Assembly (NCBI RefSeq): GCF_965638725.1 | Contig: NC_134962.1 | Coordinates: 7,199,501-7,263,500 of the forward strand | From: Aptenodytes patagonicus | Lineage: Eukaryota > Chordata > Aves > Sphenisciformes > Spheniscidae | Reading direction: 5' to 3' | DNA: 64,000 bases | Part shown: positions 23,886 through 37,900 of the stretch, in pieces | How positions within the stretch are numbered: position 1 is the stretch's first letter | Layout of the letters: every line of letters begins with the position of its first letter | The notes under the pieces: model-generated | Told to the model about the DNA's origin: nothing | The model's database searches: none | The model's input: the letters and a program-made list of their open reading frames with translations, nothing else | Program-made: the position numbers and the translations under genes

Positions 23886-26800
23886 CCATCAATGATAGAC
23901 TGGGAACAGTCGTGCTTTCCAAATAGGACTTAACCTGTTGGAACCACAGCTGTCAGGAGTTCATGATGTCAAAGACAATCAAAAGCCTTGGGAAGGGGCA
24001 GTAAAATGATTAATTCTTCAGTTTCTGAAGGGGCTAGAGAGGCCTGTTGCTTTGTGCCTCTCCACTTGCTCTAGTTACTGCAACAGGAACTCTCCTGCAG
24101 CTCCTCTTGAAGTGAGCTATCTTGAACACTTATGGAAAGCTGATAATCAAATTGGGATGATCTTTAACTGATCAGTCTACCATACGATGTCATTAGGAGT
24201 GTTGCAAATTACCCAACCAACCAACCAAAACTACAAAAACCACAAAAAAAACACCTCTCCTCTCCAAACCCCTGAATGCATTGTAGCTTTTGCCTTTGTT
24301 CTGCAATGGCAGTTGGAACAAGATATTGAGGAAAAAAGGTCTCTTAGAACAAATTCAGCATGAAATATTCACTGTCTATAACACAGGCCTTCCTCTTTTA
24401 AATTACCAATGTCCTGAAGGTCAGATCCTGCACATCCACTTGACAGTTCTGCTGGTCTCCCCATTCTACACTGTTCTCAGACATTACTGGTTAGTAGCAG
24501 TAATATCAAAGTCCTTCTGCATTGTTTATTTTAACAAGTGCCATACAATTTGGGAAACAGTGTACGAAGTCTGCTTTTGTCTACAGAAATGGCGGTGTCT
24601 TTCTTCCTTTAATTATCTGGAGAAAAAATTCCCTTTCAAGTGCATTATGGTAAACCTTTAAGTGACAGCATCTCTGAGATGAGAGTGTTATCAGGTTGGT
24701 GCAGTCTGAGTAAACTGGAGTGAGCTTGGATGACCTCTTCCCATTGTTCAGAAACAGCACTGCAGGCCTCACAGCATCTGTTTTTTTGCTTTGCAGAAGC
24801 ACCCCAGAGAGAAGATTATAATCTATTGTCAAAAAGTAACACCTTTTCTAACAAGAACAGTAGAATTAGAAGTTCAAATCTGGAATTATGGCAGCATGTT
24901 ATAAACGAGAGCAGCCAGGAAACAACCAACGCACAAATTTTTGCTTCCTGAAGAAAGTACAGGAAAGGTACAACTGGTATCAACCAAGAGAATAAAAGCT
25001 GCACAAAAAGAAACTACTGATGAATATAAGAAATGCTGATGCATTGAAAATGCCTTTGCTCTTATTCAATCTCCACGGACACTTCCTTCAATATACTTGG
25101 CAATCAACTGCAGGCAGTTTAGTTTTATTCTGAGAAAGCAGTTGTGGATACTTGCATTTTATCAACCAAATTCAGAAGAGTCTATAGGGAAATGGGCCAC
25201 CTGTACTGCTGTTGTGTCTTCTAGTTGGTCCTACTCTCACTGGTCAGTGTTTCTGGGAGGGATCTTCTCCCAGTGAGGCTTCCAGAAGCAGTCAGCAGAC
25301 AGCCCTCTGGAAAGCATACTGACAGTTTTTGGGAGCGGTGAGGTTTTCAGTAGTGAACTTGCTGTTTAGATGCTTAGGAGCTGATCTCTTTTGAAAAATC
25401 TGTCTCAGAAAAGTTTAAATGGCAAGACTCCCGATACTGTAGTTGTCACCAGGTTTGAATCACGGCACCCTAGTTTTATGTGTCTCTCTCTAGACTCCTG
25501 GTCCTGTCTTTTGCTCTCTTCAGAGTTTGGCAGTCACAGGTGGTTAAATGATGCGAGTCCATGTCACCACTGGAGCATAACTTGTTTGTAGGTGGAGTTT
25601 CCTTTTCTTCATGGAACTTGCTGTGCTGCTCTGTGTGCACTGAGTGAGAAGGCAGGCAGCTGACTGCCTCGCTCTGTAGCAGTGCAGGTCGATCCCAAAT
25701 TCAGGCAAAGGAGCAGCCACAGACTGAGTTTTCAGAAATACCTTGTTGAACAAGATTCTTTGGCAATGGTATGGAGAGGCCCCTGACAGCGAGGTACAAG
25801 AGCACTGACCATGATAATTTTTCCAGAGAGGATTTTTGATCATTAGGATTTCCCCCTCGATTAATAATTCACCGTATTGGGATTAGGTGATGTTCTCAAG
25901 CATTTTTGTTACTGTTGTTGAAGGTTATTTGGAGGTCTGAAGCTGGCCAGTGTAATGAGTCAGGGCTTGAAGCATTTGCTTATGCAGAATAGAAAAAACC
26001 CGTGTCAGTATCTCACAGTAGGGTGTCAAGAAAGCCTTAAGTTTCATGTGCTTGACAGTAAGACGTAATTGATTTGTATTTTGTCTTGGGTTTGTGTGGG
26101 GTTTTTTTTTAATAAGAAACTTCTCTAATTGTCATTTAATGTACACTCTTGCATCCAGTGATTATCTTTTTCCAGGACTCTTCCCATGGTGGTGTCTAAC
26201 TCCGTTTAAAACTGAGTTTTTTGTCAAAGCTAGATTCACGACGGCTCCATAACCTTCCTCCCTTGAAAGAAAGTAATTATTCGACCAAAATATATACCCT
26301 TTGGTTATTATGTCGACATACCCACTTCCTGCTGGGTATTAAACTGTATTATTCCTGGAGTCTGGACTGGGAATATGATTAATAACAGGTTCTGAGACAG
26401 AAGATAGCAAATGAAGGCAGGGTAATAGTAATTTTTCATTTGAATCGCAGACAAATTGGCTGTTTTGCAGTACTTGTCTATGGCAATTATATGTTGTTTT
26501 GCTTCCTAATGCTGATTTCCTTCCAGTTTATTAGCATGAATGTCAGGGAAACACTAGCATATTGTTTTTGTCTATAAACACTTCTGTCCAGGTGGAGAAG
26601 GCAGCCCTGTCTGAACTGCTGATTAGATCTGTTTGAATTCAGGCACTCCTGCAAGATAGCGCTTCTGCTGAGCGCCTCTGATCCTGCCCGTGGTGTGGCA
26701 CAGCAAGCCGCTCGCAGCATCAACCTGCTAATGGTGGCCATTTGTGAAAGGCCTGATTTGTGACAATCTGGGGAAAAGATGTGCAAGCCTTCTGCAGACG

Positions 26801-27640
26801 TAGTGCATACAGAAAGCCAGATCGTCCTTCTCTGGCTTGCGCAAGTCACCCCGCTGAGCTTAAACTGCAGGTTTGTGCTCTGCCGTGGAGCAGTGCCAAG
26901 CTGCTCGAAAGGCTTGTCACTTTTTTTGTTATTCCAAAATAGGATGTTGAGCTCTTCAGAAACGCTGACCTGCTGAGTTAGGTTTAGCAATCAAACTTTG
27001 GCTGGATTTGCACAGTGGGCACTCAGCAGTTCACATTTGGTGGTGCTTATGGTCAAGATCCTATACTCTTCCAGAACTCAATGTTCCCAGCTCTCTGAAG
27101 AAATTTGGCCCCAGCATGCCTTTAAATACACGGAGGAGTGTGTACACAGGGAGAAGAATAAAAAAAGGAATTGCTTTTGTTTTCTAATTTCTCCATTAGA
27201 ACAGTTGTACTTTGTAGTTCCACAAAATATGATGATAAAAATTGAAACAGCGGTTGGATTAAATTGACAGAGGGTCTAGAAGAGAACTGTTGAGATTTAA
27301 GTTTCCCACAAGAAGTAGGTAGTGTTAATCTTTCTAAGTAAATTGTAGATTGCTTTGTGCTGGTTTGTCTTAAAACGATAATTGTAAATCTGTGGATGTC
27401 ATTTGTTTTTCACATTTTAATTCAAATTAGCTAGATGTAAGGCAGGCAGCAGAACAGAGGATGCTTAAATTCTTACTAAAAGAACACAAACAAATAACAC
27501 TTTCATACATGCAAAAAACAAATGTGACTGCAAAAGACAATTAATTCCAGATTTTCTATGAATTGTCAGTGACTGATTCAAAGTGTGCCTTCATAAGGAA
27601 AATGAATATATGGCTTGTACATGTACATGTCAAAATGCAC

Positions 27641-27670
27641 AGTTATATATGTAAATATATATATATAACT
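27641..27670. repeat. AT-rich inverted repeat
   Basis: AGTTATATAT (27641-27650) is the exact reverse complement of ATATATAACT (27661-27670), around a TA-rich 10-nt centre. A TACATG tandem lies 20 bp upstream. Probably a slippage-prone TA tract. Confidence 0.8.
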
Positions 27671-30600
27671 CATGATGACGGGAAAGTTCTTAAACTGCTA
27701 TTTTCTACTGTGAGCTACTATTTGTAGGATGTGAAAGTATACATTTTAGCTACTTAGACACCATGAATGTACAGCCAATGTGGGTTTGATTACATAGGTG
27801 CTGACACAATGGGCAAGGTGCCATTGTTGGATTCACAATGTAAACAAAAAGATTTTTGAAAATGGATTTATTACATTAACATGATCATGCTAAGCAATAT
27901 TTTTTAAACAAATACATATTTTGTAATGACAGTTTCTCATTAAGATACGGCTTGTTTCTAGACTTTTCCTCCCCTACAGAAACTACTTTTTGCTTTTAAC
28001 ACATGCTCGCTCATTATGCAGATGGCTTAATGATTGCTATATCAATGTGGGAACTGTATTCTTAGTTAATTCCGTCTTTTCCTTTATTCAGAAAATCTGA
28101 TTGCTCAAAGTTCTTTGATGTGGTGGTTTTGATCATGGAGAGCTTTCACTCACTGTTTACAGAGCTGTCTTAATGTACTTACCTCTTCAGGAAAAGTAAT
28201 GTTAAAACCTTGTGTTACACGTTCTGCTCTTACCAGCTTCCAATAAAACAAGAAAGTGGGTAGTATATCAGTGAATTAATTTTCTAAATAGCAATATTGC
28301 TGCATATGCCTAGGAAGCTATTTGCCTTTCCCGATTAGTAATTCTACAACAAATTGGGAGTAACTGTCACATTAGAAGTAAAGTATTACTTCAGTATATC
28401 AGAATAATTTTTAATTAAGGAGGACTACCAAAGGGACAGCATTTAAGAAAACAAAACACAAAACTGTCACATAGCTCCAGCTATCCCAGAAAATTCCGCT
28501 CCCTGAGCTGTCTCTTGGCTGTTACGATCTGGAAAACACTGTTCCCTGAAGTAAATATCCTCCCTGCCAACTTTGCTAGCTTCAGTATTTGACAGTAATT
28601 AAGAGATGGTCCCCTACATCTTTTCTTATCTCTTCCCTAAGCTTTACAGAACATTCAAGGGTGAACACTTGTAAGCAGCATGTTTTGGTGGCTAAATAAG
28701 AAATGCTGTTCATTTAGGAGGGGGCAACAGCAGGGAAGTACGTGAAAGATGCTTCTGCCCACCATACCAATTAAGTAGTATTCTGGTCTGTAAGCCACAC
28801 AAACAAAGCCTCGTACTCTAGTTTTCCTTAAGCAAAGCAAATCAAAAGTGTCCAGTACTATATTAAACACCTCTTCACATATTGCTTTTCAGATAATAAT
28901 TGAGCTGGTTTTGAATATTTCTTGTACATTTGGACTGTCAGTATTTTCACTAGTCTTAGATTCTGGTAAGGACCTGCACTTAGGTGAAAAAATGATATTT
29001 AAAGTCCAGCATACCTGAGAAATAATTAGCTCCATTTTGATTACCCTGTCCTATTAACAGAGAGCGCATTGATTTTCGCTGTACTTGTGTTATCATACGG
29101 AATTTAGACTGTGGATATTTCACTCTAAGTAACATTGTTATTTGGTCTTGGTTGCCTTAAATGTCTGTATTTTGTAGGCTTTAAGTTTTAAAGGATATTA
29201 TTGGCTTAATTGTCATTTTACCCTTACAAGTACAGTATGTTTTTAGCTAACACAAATTAAGAATACCTAAATATAGAGGCCAAAGCTACAGCACAAAGTT
29301 TTCGCATATCCCTTAGAGGTTTTCTCTTTCTGTCCCTTTGGGAGTCAGCAGAGGTTAGGACTAATTCCCATCAAGTCAGCTGGAAGCTGTTGTTCCTGGA
29401 TAAAATAATATAAAGTCTTCTTGCTAGCAGAACTGAGTGGAGGCCAGTGTTCCCTTGTCTCATTTATATGATTGCCTTTGGAAATATATGAGCCTGCTAA
29501 GTGCATCTGGCACAGTTTTTTGTCAGCCAGCAAAGAAGGTATTTTAATACAAGAGAAAAAAATCTTTACAACGTGAAGTCATAGTGACATGTCAGCTCCT
29601 AGTGACACTACACAATAAATAATCAGAGGTGGTAGAAATCTAACCTCAACCAGTTTAAATTAATATTATATGAGATGAGAGAAGAAAAAGATGAATTGAA
29701 ACTCTGAGAACATCATGTTTTTCCACTTGGTGAATTCATTTTTAAAAAACATATTTAGTAACTTATGTGTGCACCATCTGATTCCACGTACGCGTGATTT
29801 CGTTTAAATAGATTTTTGTAACTAATTACTACCCACCTGTAGAAATTCTGGAAAAAAAAAAAAGAAAAAAGAGAAATACAATCTTTTTTCTCTTGATAGA
29901 AAGTCACTGCCCTATGGAAATTTGCTTTTGTTTCCAATGTCTTTCCCATTCCTTCTAGCTTTTGATTTAAAATCTAGGTTTTAATAGTTATTAACATTGT
30001 AACAAATTTTATGACATATCTGGTTTATAATTTTAAGATCAGTTTTTTAACAACAAAAGAATATATCAATTTTAAGCAATAACAATATGATAGAATTATC
30101 AAATTGCATGCCAAATCATCCATAATAAGGCTAAATTATATGAATCAGTGGTGAAAATGATGTTTGCATTGTTATTACACCCACAAGTCAACTTGTGTAT
30201 GCTCTCAGTTGTATATGCCTGTATATGATTTCAGTTTCAACTTAGCTTGCTTAGTCAAAAGAAAAAAGCCCATGCTTTCTGATCTAAATGCAGTTAGCAG
30301 AAGAGCATAATTGCTCATTAGTAAAAGCTTTTTACTATTGAAATATGCAGCTGTCACTTTGTATACAAATACACACATACTTCCAAATTTAACATTCTCA
30401 GTGCACTTTTTTCTGCTTCATCTAGTCTACTTTTCATCAATGGAAACTTCTTTGCTTTCATAAATAACCCAATATGGTGTCTTATTGACTAATTGCATTT
30501 ACCTAAGTTGATTTTAAATGTTTACTTCTGTACTGTCCAAAGTATATTAGCCTATATGAAGTTTCTCAGAGTTACTCCTGTGCATGCACCTGCTTTTTTC

Positions 30601-33392
30601 GCACGAATAGTAATGACACACCAGCATATGAACTCTAGCTACACAGTCGTAGGTTTATTTATAAAAATGGCAGGTTTGTGCCAGTTGTATACATGGATAA
30701 TTGATTTTTTTTTGTTTAGACCTCATCCTGTGAAGTTCCCATTTGCTACGCATGGCATTAAACAGGAAGTAGCGTCAAATAGTACTTGGGAAATGGGGTG
30801 AATTATTTGTCTGTTCAGCTATCATTTGAGTAACAGTAGCCATCAGTACAGAGGAGAAGGGTAATAGCTGAGAGACTGCATTTGATGCGTAGGGTTGAAA
30901 ACGCTGTGGCGTGGCTGGCAAGAAGGCACAGAATAGCGATGGAATGACCAAAAGAGCATCTTCTAGTCAGATTTTATTTGTGACTGCCTGCTGCGATAGA
31001 TGTCACAGGGAGCAGCGTGGTGTCCCCATAAGCTTAAACAAACTTGAGAGAGGAAAGTTGATTTTAGAGAATTTTAGTTGATTCTGCTTAAAAAAAATCT
31101 GGTTTAAGACTGCCTTGGTGTCCACTGTTGGACACTCTGCCCCTCTTTGCTATTCCCCTCCCCTGGAACTGAATGTTCAGGTCATTGCATGATGCAGGAG
31201 TTGGTATTCTCCCTTGTTTTGTGCTTTTAAGTAGCACCTGCTTTCATGATTTTGGTACTGAGAAAGACACTTGTCTTTCAGAAGAAACAGGCTGGGCTCA
31301 TGGATATCTGTTTAAAATGGGAAGACCTCTGTCCTCTGTCCCAAGACTATCTATGTGGTATGCTCTGACTCCTGAATGAAAAATGTCAGGATGAGCCTGG
31401 TCAGGGAACACCTGTTTCTTAAAGCCCCAGTCTTTTCCTAGGCTAAACAGTTTTTGCTCGTAAATCCAAATAAACCTAACAACAACAAAACCCAAACACC
31501 TCCCCCCCCCCAAAAAAAAAAAAGTATTAACATATACCCAATCTGTTTGGACATGCAAAAACTTGTGCCATGCCTACCCAAATTTTCTTCTTTGTACCCC
31601 CCCCAGCTTTATGCAATTTACATGGCTCATCACCATAAATTAAATCATATGTTGATTTACTTTGCCCATGATCTTTTAGAAGAACTGGATGATTAATACC
31701 CTTTAAAGCTTGTTTAAGCATTAGACTTTCATAACTCTACGCAAATGCTTTTCATTACTGGAATTGTACTAGAGTTGTGATAGCTGGTTTCTCAAATGAG
31801 GGATATGAAGGTGGTTAATGGTGCCTGTGATAGCTTTTGTGGAATACATGATCACAGCTGCTGATTACACATTCTTGACTCAGAAGGAAATGAAAAGCTG
31901 TACAGTCACAAAGGCAAGAACTAAGGCCCCCCACCTCATACCCGGCTGCAAAGCTGGAAATATAGTGGCAGAGTCTACATAACAACGCTTTCTTTTAAGT
32001 TTAAGAGCATCTTTAGATGTTAAAGAACAACCTTTGTGTTATATAACATGCCTTTCTGATTAAATAGATGGTCTATCACATAAAAATATAATGTAGTACA
32101 CTTTATTATGACGGTAGTACAGTGTTTGGTTTAATTTTTATGCATTGAGTTGTATATGCAAACCCATTAATTGCTTTCTTATGTATGAAGATAAGTTTAC
32201 TACATACCTCATGTTTGGTCATGCCTCCTGATTTGTCTTACCAGAAGTTTTGAATTCCCAAGTCTACCTAAATTGCTTTCATGCAGAGAAATCTGAAAAC
32301 AAAAGTTTATCTTCATTTACTGTCCATATACCACTTAAGAACTTTAAGTTACGAGTCCTTGATTTAGAGCGCATTTCCAAGTACATGCTGTGCAATTTTA
32401 AGGTTAATAAAGGCAAATCTTTTCACAGGTATCATGTAATTGATTGCAATGAAGAGGCAGGCAATAAAAGGCTACAAGGATTGGTCTGGTGTTTTGCCAA
32501 AATGAAGAACAAATTCAGCCTCATTCTGAGATACAAGTGTTTTGTGAAGAGGTGCTTTGTTCTTAAAGGCTGAAGACAAGATTAGCACGTAAGCTTTGTG
32601 AAATAAGACAGGAACAATGATACAGATGAAGTCTGTACTAATTAGCTGCAGACTCTTGATTTCACAGTTAATGGTTCTTACCTGCTGATATGCACCAAAG
32701 ATATCCAGCCTCAGACCTTGTCCTCTCCCATGTCCTGAACGTCACTACATGCCTCCAGTAGCTATTTTGCACAGCTGTTCAGACTTTAATTTCCCATCCA
32801 GCTTTGTCTTGTCTCTCTTTTTTGCCTAACCTTTTCTTAGATGTGTTGATCCTGGTGGTGATGAAAATGTGAATTGCAATGACTCATGGAATTAGCTCAT
32901 TGCATGTTGGGACTCCTGCCTGCTGGTGTTTGGGCAATCCCAGAAGCCGATTTTCTCTATGATCTCAGAGGTGATGGCATAACTGTAAGGGATAGAGGTG
33001 TCTCTGCCTGACCCTTTCCATCTTATATACATTTCATAAAAATGCAACTTTGTAACTTTTTCACTATTTCATTTCAAATTTGGGAAGGTCAAGTTCTACA
33101 AGGTTCAATAGAAATTCACTGTCTTTCACTGAGGTAGAGATGAAAATCCTCAGTTCCCCAAGCAAGTTATTTCAAAAAATCATGCTCCTTCTCTGTTTTT
33201 TCCTGAATATAGAATTTTGCATGACCACTTACCTTGACAAAACTGGCAATTAGGTAAAAACATTTAGTGTGTTAAGTTTTAGCAGTCCCTGCCAGCTCCC
33301 TCTGTAGCTGAAGAAGAAAGTTGTTCCTGGCATAGATATGGTGAAGCAGTGGCCTAATTTGACTTTTCTAGACAGTGAGTAAGAGAGTCTCA

Positions 33393-33418
33393 TCCTCTTC
33401 AGTGACTGCTGAAGAGGA
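33393..33418. repeat. Perfect 10-bp stem-loop with mixed composition
   Basis: TCCTCTTCAG (33393-33402) and CTGAAGAGGA (33409-33418) are exact reverse complements around the 6-nt loop TGACTG. Unlike most inverted repeats here it is not AT-rich. No terminator-like or miRNA-length extension is visible. Confidence 0.85.
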
Positions 33419-34371
33419 ACTTCCTTGCCTGCAACATTAGCCTTTGGGAATACTCACCACCATTCAATAAAGTATTATAAAAAGAGAAAAAGAGTTAAAT
33501 ACACTTAGAACTGAAGAAGTCCTGAGATGATGCTTATAGTTGTATGCTAATGGCAGAGGAAGTACTCTGTTTCTTAATGCACTTATTCTGAATCATACTT
33601 GGATCCTTTTCTCAGCAGCTTTAAGTCATACACGCGAATGCTTATGCAAAACTCTGTTAAGGTGTAATATGAACCCCTAATGAAATGAGTGCTAATGGGC
33701 CCTCACAGCCTTTTCTCATCACAGGAAATAACTGCTTAGACTGATTCTCCCAGCTGCACCTTTTCACAGCTTTGATTATCAACTCACCCAGTAAAATGGC
33801 CCCTTTGGGGTAGATTGTTTCAGTAGCGCAGCTTTTGAAGGTGGAGAGGCACTGCAATTGCTACCCAACTGCTTGTATAAAATGGAACTGTGTTGAGTGA
33901 GCAAACCTGAGTGGGAACATGTGTAACAGCGGGTGCATATAGGCAGGAGGTCTGTAGTTGTTCTACCTCACCTGCGGTTTCTTGTACCTCTGTGAACATG
34001 TAAGTCTAAAGAAATGTTTATTTCTTAGGATGTCTGTAGGTTTACCTGTGCTTAAATGTTAATTCAAGTTAAGTTAGTGATTTTGAATAGCTGGAAGTGT
34101 TTCTGATTTGGTGTACGGGTGTTTATTTAAAAAAAAATATGCCTTCATCCTGTTAACTTAAACTATATTCATTGTTACATCAATTAATACCTGGTTATAA
34201 TATTTCTACGTTAATACAGAGTAGTCTCAAGTCCATCATGTTTGGCCTCTAGTTTTGTAGTTCAGTTGCAGCTTACCCCCAAAGCGCATCCTTACAATTG
34301 CAGTGATTATATCAGTAATGTGTTGAAAGTGTCATGCTGCTTATTGTACCCATTAGAGTGAATGAGGGCTG

Positions 34372-34959
34372 TGTTGTGGCTTAACCTCAGCCGGCAACTA
34401 AGCCTGACACACACGCTCGCTCACTCCCCCTCAGTGGGATGAGGGAGAGAATTGGAAGGGTAAAAGTGAGAAAACTTGTGGGTTGAGATAAAGGCAGTTT
34501 AATAGGTAAAGCAAAAGCTGTACACGCAAGCAAAACAAGGAATTCATTCACTCCTTCCCATCGGCAGGCAGGTGTTCAGCCATCTCCAGGAAAACAGGGC
34601 TCCATCACATGTAGCAGTGACTTGGGAAGACAAACGCCATCACTCCGAACATCCTCCCCCTTCCTTCTTCTTCCCCCAGCTTTATATACTGAGCATGACA
34701 TCACATAGTATGGAATATCCCTTTGGCCAGTTGGGGTCAGCTGTCCTGGCTGTGCCCCCTCCCAGCTTCTTGTGCACCCCCAGCCTTCTCAGTCGGTAGA
34801 GCGTGGGAAGCTGAAAAGTCCTTGGCTAGTGTAAGCACTGCTCAGCAACACCTAAAACATCGGTGTGTTATCAACATTATTCTCATCCTAAATCCAAAAC
34901 ACAGCACTGTACCAGCTACTAGGAAGGCAACTAACTCTATCCCTGCCGAAACCAGGACA
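34372..34959 (-). mobile_element. Solo LTR 3 (avian ERV), 588 bp, TSD GGCTG
   Basis: Reverse orientation: the plus strand starts TGTTGTGGCTTAACC and ends GAAACCAGGACA. Perfect duplications GGCTG lie at 34367-34371 and 34960-34964. The minus strand has a TATATAAAG box (complement of 34680-34688) and ATTAAA (complement of 34498-34503). Its U3 (about 34685-34959) is nearly identical to LTR 1, whereas its R/U5 part (about 34372-34684) resembles LTR 2. No internal sequence is attached. Confidence 0.93.
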
Positions 34960-34964
34960 GGCTG

Positions 34965-37900
34965 CTCTATGTATTTTAACTTTTTTTTTAGAATGTTCAT
35001 TTCTGATCTTGAATCAGTAATAGATATAGAACAAACCAAAATTGCATCAGTTAGGCTTGAAGGTGAATACTGACTGTGTTTATTACTAATGGAGACAGTC
35101 TGAGAGGTAGAATCATGGATTTATGGATTTTCTAAGTAAATCTCATGTCAGCAGTGCCTGCTTTGTTTGTAATCACGAGAGAGGAATAGCCTCAAATGAA
35201 ATCGATGTATTTTTTCATAAACAGAGAAATGAAAAGTGTAAAACAAGACAAAAAAACCTTGGGAATTCATAACTGCTTAGGGCAGATACTTAGCTGTGGC
35301 ACTATGAACAGTCATACCAGCAAAATAACAGATAATAAATAGATTTCTATCACCATCCCAGAACAAGGAGATATGTCCTCTTCTGGTGCAGAGTCATATA
35401 AATGAGTAAGAATAGTGAGTAGATCTACTTTTGTCGTTAGTGTTTTCAGAATGATGTGAATATTATATAATATTAACTCTTAGAAGTCCTGGTTCAAGTT
35501 TTCCTGATAAAGTATATACTTCTGGACTTCTGCCCCATTGACCAATACAGCATTGCACAAACACCAAATTTACTGTGTTCCAGTTTTTATGGTTTCTGTT
35601 TCAGAGACATTTCTAACTCACCTATGACATATAAGCCTCCCCATATCAGGCAGGTTTAGGGCTACTTTGCATAGCACTGAATCAGTGAGTGTGATGGAAA
35701 GATACCTTTTGCTCAAGTCAGCAGTGGTGCCGGTAGCAAGGTCCTGTGTTGGTACCTTACCCGGTGATTTTAGGTTTATATTATGAGAGTGATGAATGAG
35801 CATAGTCCTGTGCTACAATTTAAATTGCTTATGAAATATATAATGACTGTGATGATGTTAAGGTGGTGGAGGGTTATGAAAAGTGGATTTGGAGCAAGCT
35901 TCCCTATGCTTGTTATTTCTGGAAAAATTATTTTTAAACAAGAAAAAAAAAAAGCTTGTTTTCCAAGCAGATTTAAAGTATCAAAAGCTGTGTTTTTTCT
36001 CTTTGGAGTGAATCTGATACAGCTTATTTTCATTCATCAGTATAAAGTCTGACTTGAGCTGTGATCCCATTACATGGCAGCCTAAGAAAGAGCACAATGA
36101 AATGTGCAGCTGTGATGCTGTGCTGCTCCCAGTGTAGTGAGCTTCCCCTGTGCAAATGGGCTTCAGCTGTACCTCTGGCCTTAAGAATCTACTTTATCTT
36201 CCTACCTCTATGCCTCTGTCCACTTAATGTACATTATTAATTGAACCAGTTAAAAACAAGGGTCTATTTTAACCTTTTAAGTTTTATCCTTCAAAACTGA
36301 GCAGAACAGCACCATCTGAATGTTCTTCACAGTTATATATGGGCAGGAATTTTTACTAGTCTTTGTAGCGTTCTTTGAAAGCTGTTTCTTTCCTCCACCT
36401 TCCACCTGAAAGCCTATTGAACACCGGCATTGTGTTACAGTTGTGATAAAGAATTAGATCCATGCCTGTACCCAGAGCTCTTCTGAAGAGGGAACACCAG
36501 AGAGTCCTGTTGTGACTTGGCAGCAACATTTACAGTGAGCTGACCTTCAGATTGCTAATACAAACTATGCGGGCCCTCCTGCCCCTGACTTGCACCCTGT
36601 AGCCCACTGAATGCTGTCCAAATTTCTATGCCTTATTCAGAAGGGATCATCTTATATCAATCGGTCTGAGTGCAGCTTGTCTCTACTTTTGGACGGTGGA
36701 GACATGTATGAACAAGCTGTTCTGGAACTGTTGCATCTGCTGTGCCCATGCTGGGTGTCTCAGTGCCCAGGTTACCTGGTTTCTCTCACACTATCTCAGA
36801 GGTGTGGAACTGAGATGGGGCTGGGTTGCCCAGCAAAGGGGTTTCCAGTCTATGTTGTGAAGAAGTATTCCTTTGTGGGTGAGCTTCAAAACAACCTTAA
36901 TGGTTTAGGTATAGCTACCAAACCAAACAGCTAGCCCTGGTCCCAAATTAGGCTTCAACAAATAGAAGCATCTTATTTCAGTGAAGAGGTAATCAAGGTA
37001 TTTGTACTAATGGCCCTACTGGTGACCTTGGTTGACTGCAGAATTCTGTGCCTGGGCTTTGTAATTTATCCATTAGGACAAATGCTTTCAATTATAAATA
37101 TTTAGACAGCTATTGGTGGGAAAATTGCATGCATAGTGCTGAATTTTATATGAAAGAGGCAAATCTGGCTGTAATTTGCAGAATATGCTGTGTTGAGTTG
37201 ACTTAGCAGGATAACTCATGCTCCTGCAAATTCAAATATTTGTCTGAATATATGAGGGTTTCCTAACACGTCTTTGAGCAAATAGTAATCCTACAGTGCT
37301 CGTGAACTGCCTGATTTTCTTGCAGAAAAACTGAATCAATAAATCCATATAAATGGCACCTTTAGATGAAAAGGATATTATCTCAAGTCTGCCATTTCTC
37401 ATACTATCTAGGGGCAAACTGCATATATCTTGTTCAGCCCAGCACTCTTACCAAGGAAGAAATATTTGTTCTTATGAACAGATTATACATTAGCTTAATA
37501 GTAACAACTCTGAAAGCGTTCACATTTCAGTGCAATCTGCCCCCCCCCGCCCCAAACAGGGGCAGATTCTCAGCAGATAGAAATGTTGCTCTGGTTACTA
37601 GCATATGTTAAGGACTGCTGCCCTGTACTGGCATGTGTTGCCGTGATGTCTTTGTTCTGCTGTATGTACACATCTACAGGGTGCACTGCTGGGAAATGAT
37701 ACTGTTCTGGGGAGCTTTTGCTGACGTTCCAGTCCTTGTGTGTCTCTTAGATGAGTCCTGACTTGAGCCTCAGCTCTGTCCCTGAGGACTGAGGATGGCT
37801 GAACACCAGTTCCAGGACTCCCTTCTCAGCAAAGCGTTACAATCTTGCCCACAGCAACTGATTGCAGTGATATTTCCTTACAGTGCAGTCCTGTTCTTCC

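Larger units (their letters stand above)
23625..34366. other. Non-coding AT-rich region
   Basis: About 10.7 kb without a supported gene. It contains a small imperfect tandem repeat (23818-23885), an A/C-rich tract (about 24208-24265), a TA-rich palindrome (27641-27670), a C-run/A-run tract (about 31499-31523) and a 10-bp perfect stem-loop (33393-33418). The longest open frame is 167 codons on the minus strand (26487-26990). It matches no family I recognise and lacks any gene-like context. Confidence 0.6.

Noticed and set aside
26487-26990. 167-codon minus-strand open frame
   Set aside because: The longest frame outside CR1 and MC3R, but it has no recognisable domain, signal peptide or repeat, several overlapping frames on the other strand, and no promoter or splice context.
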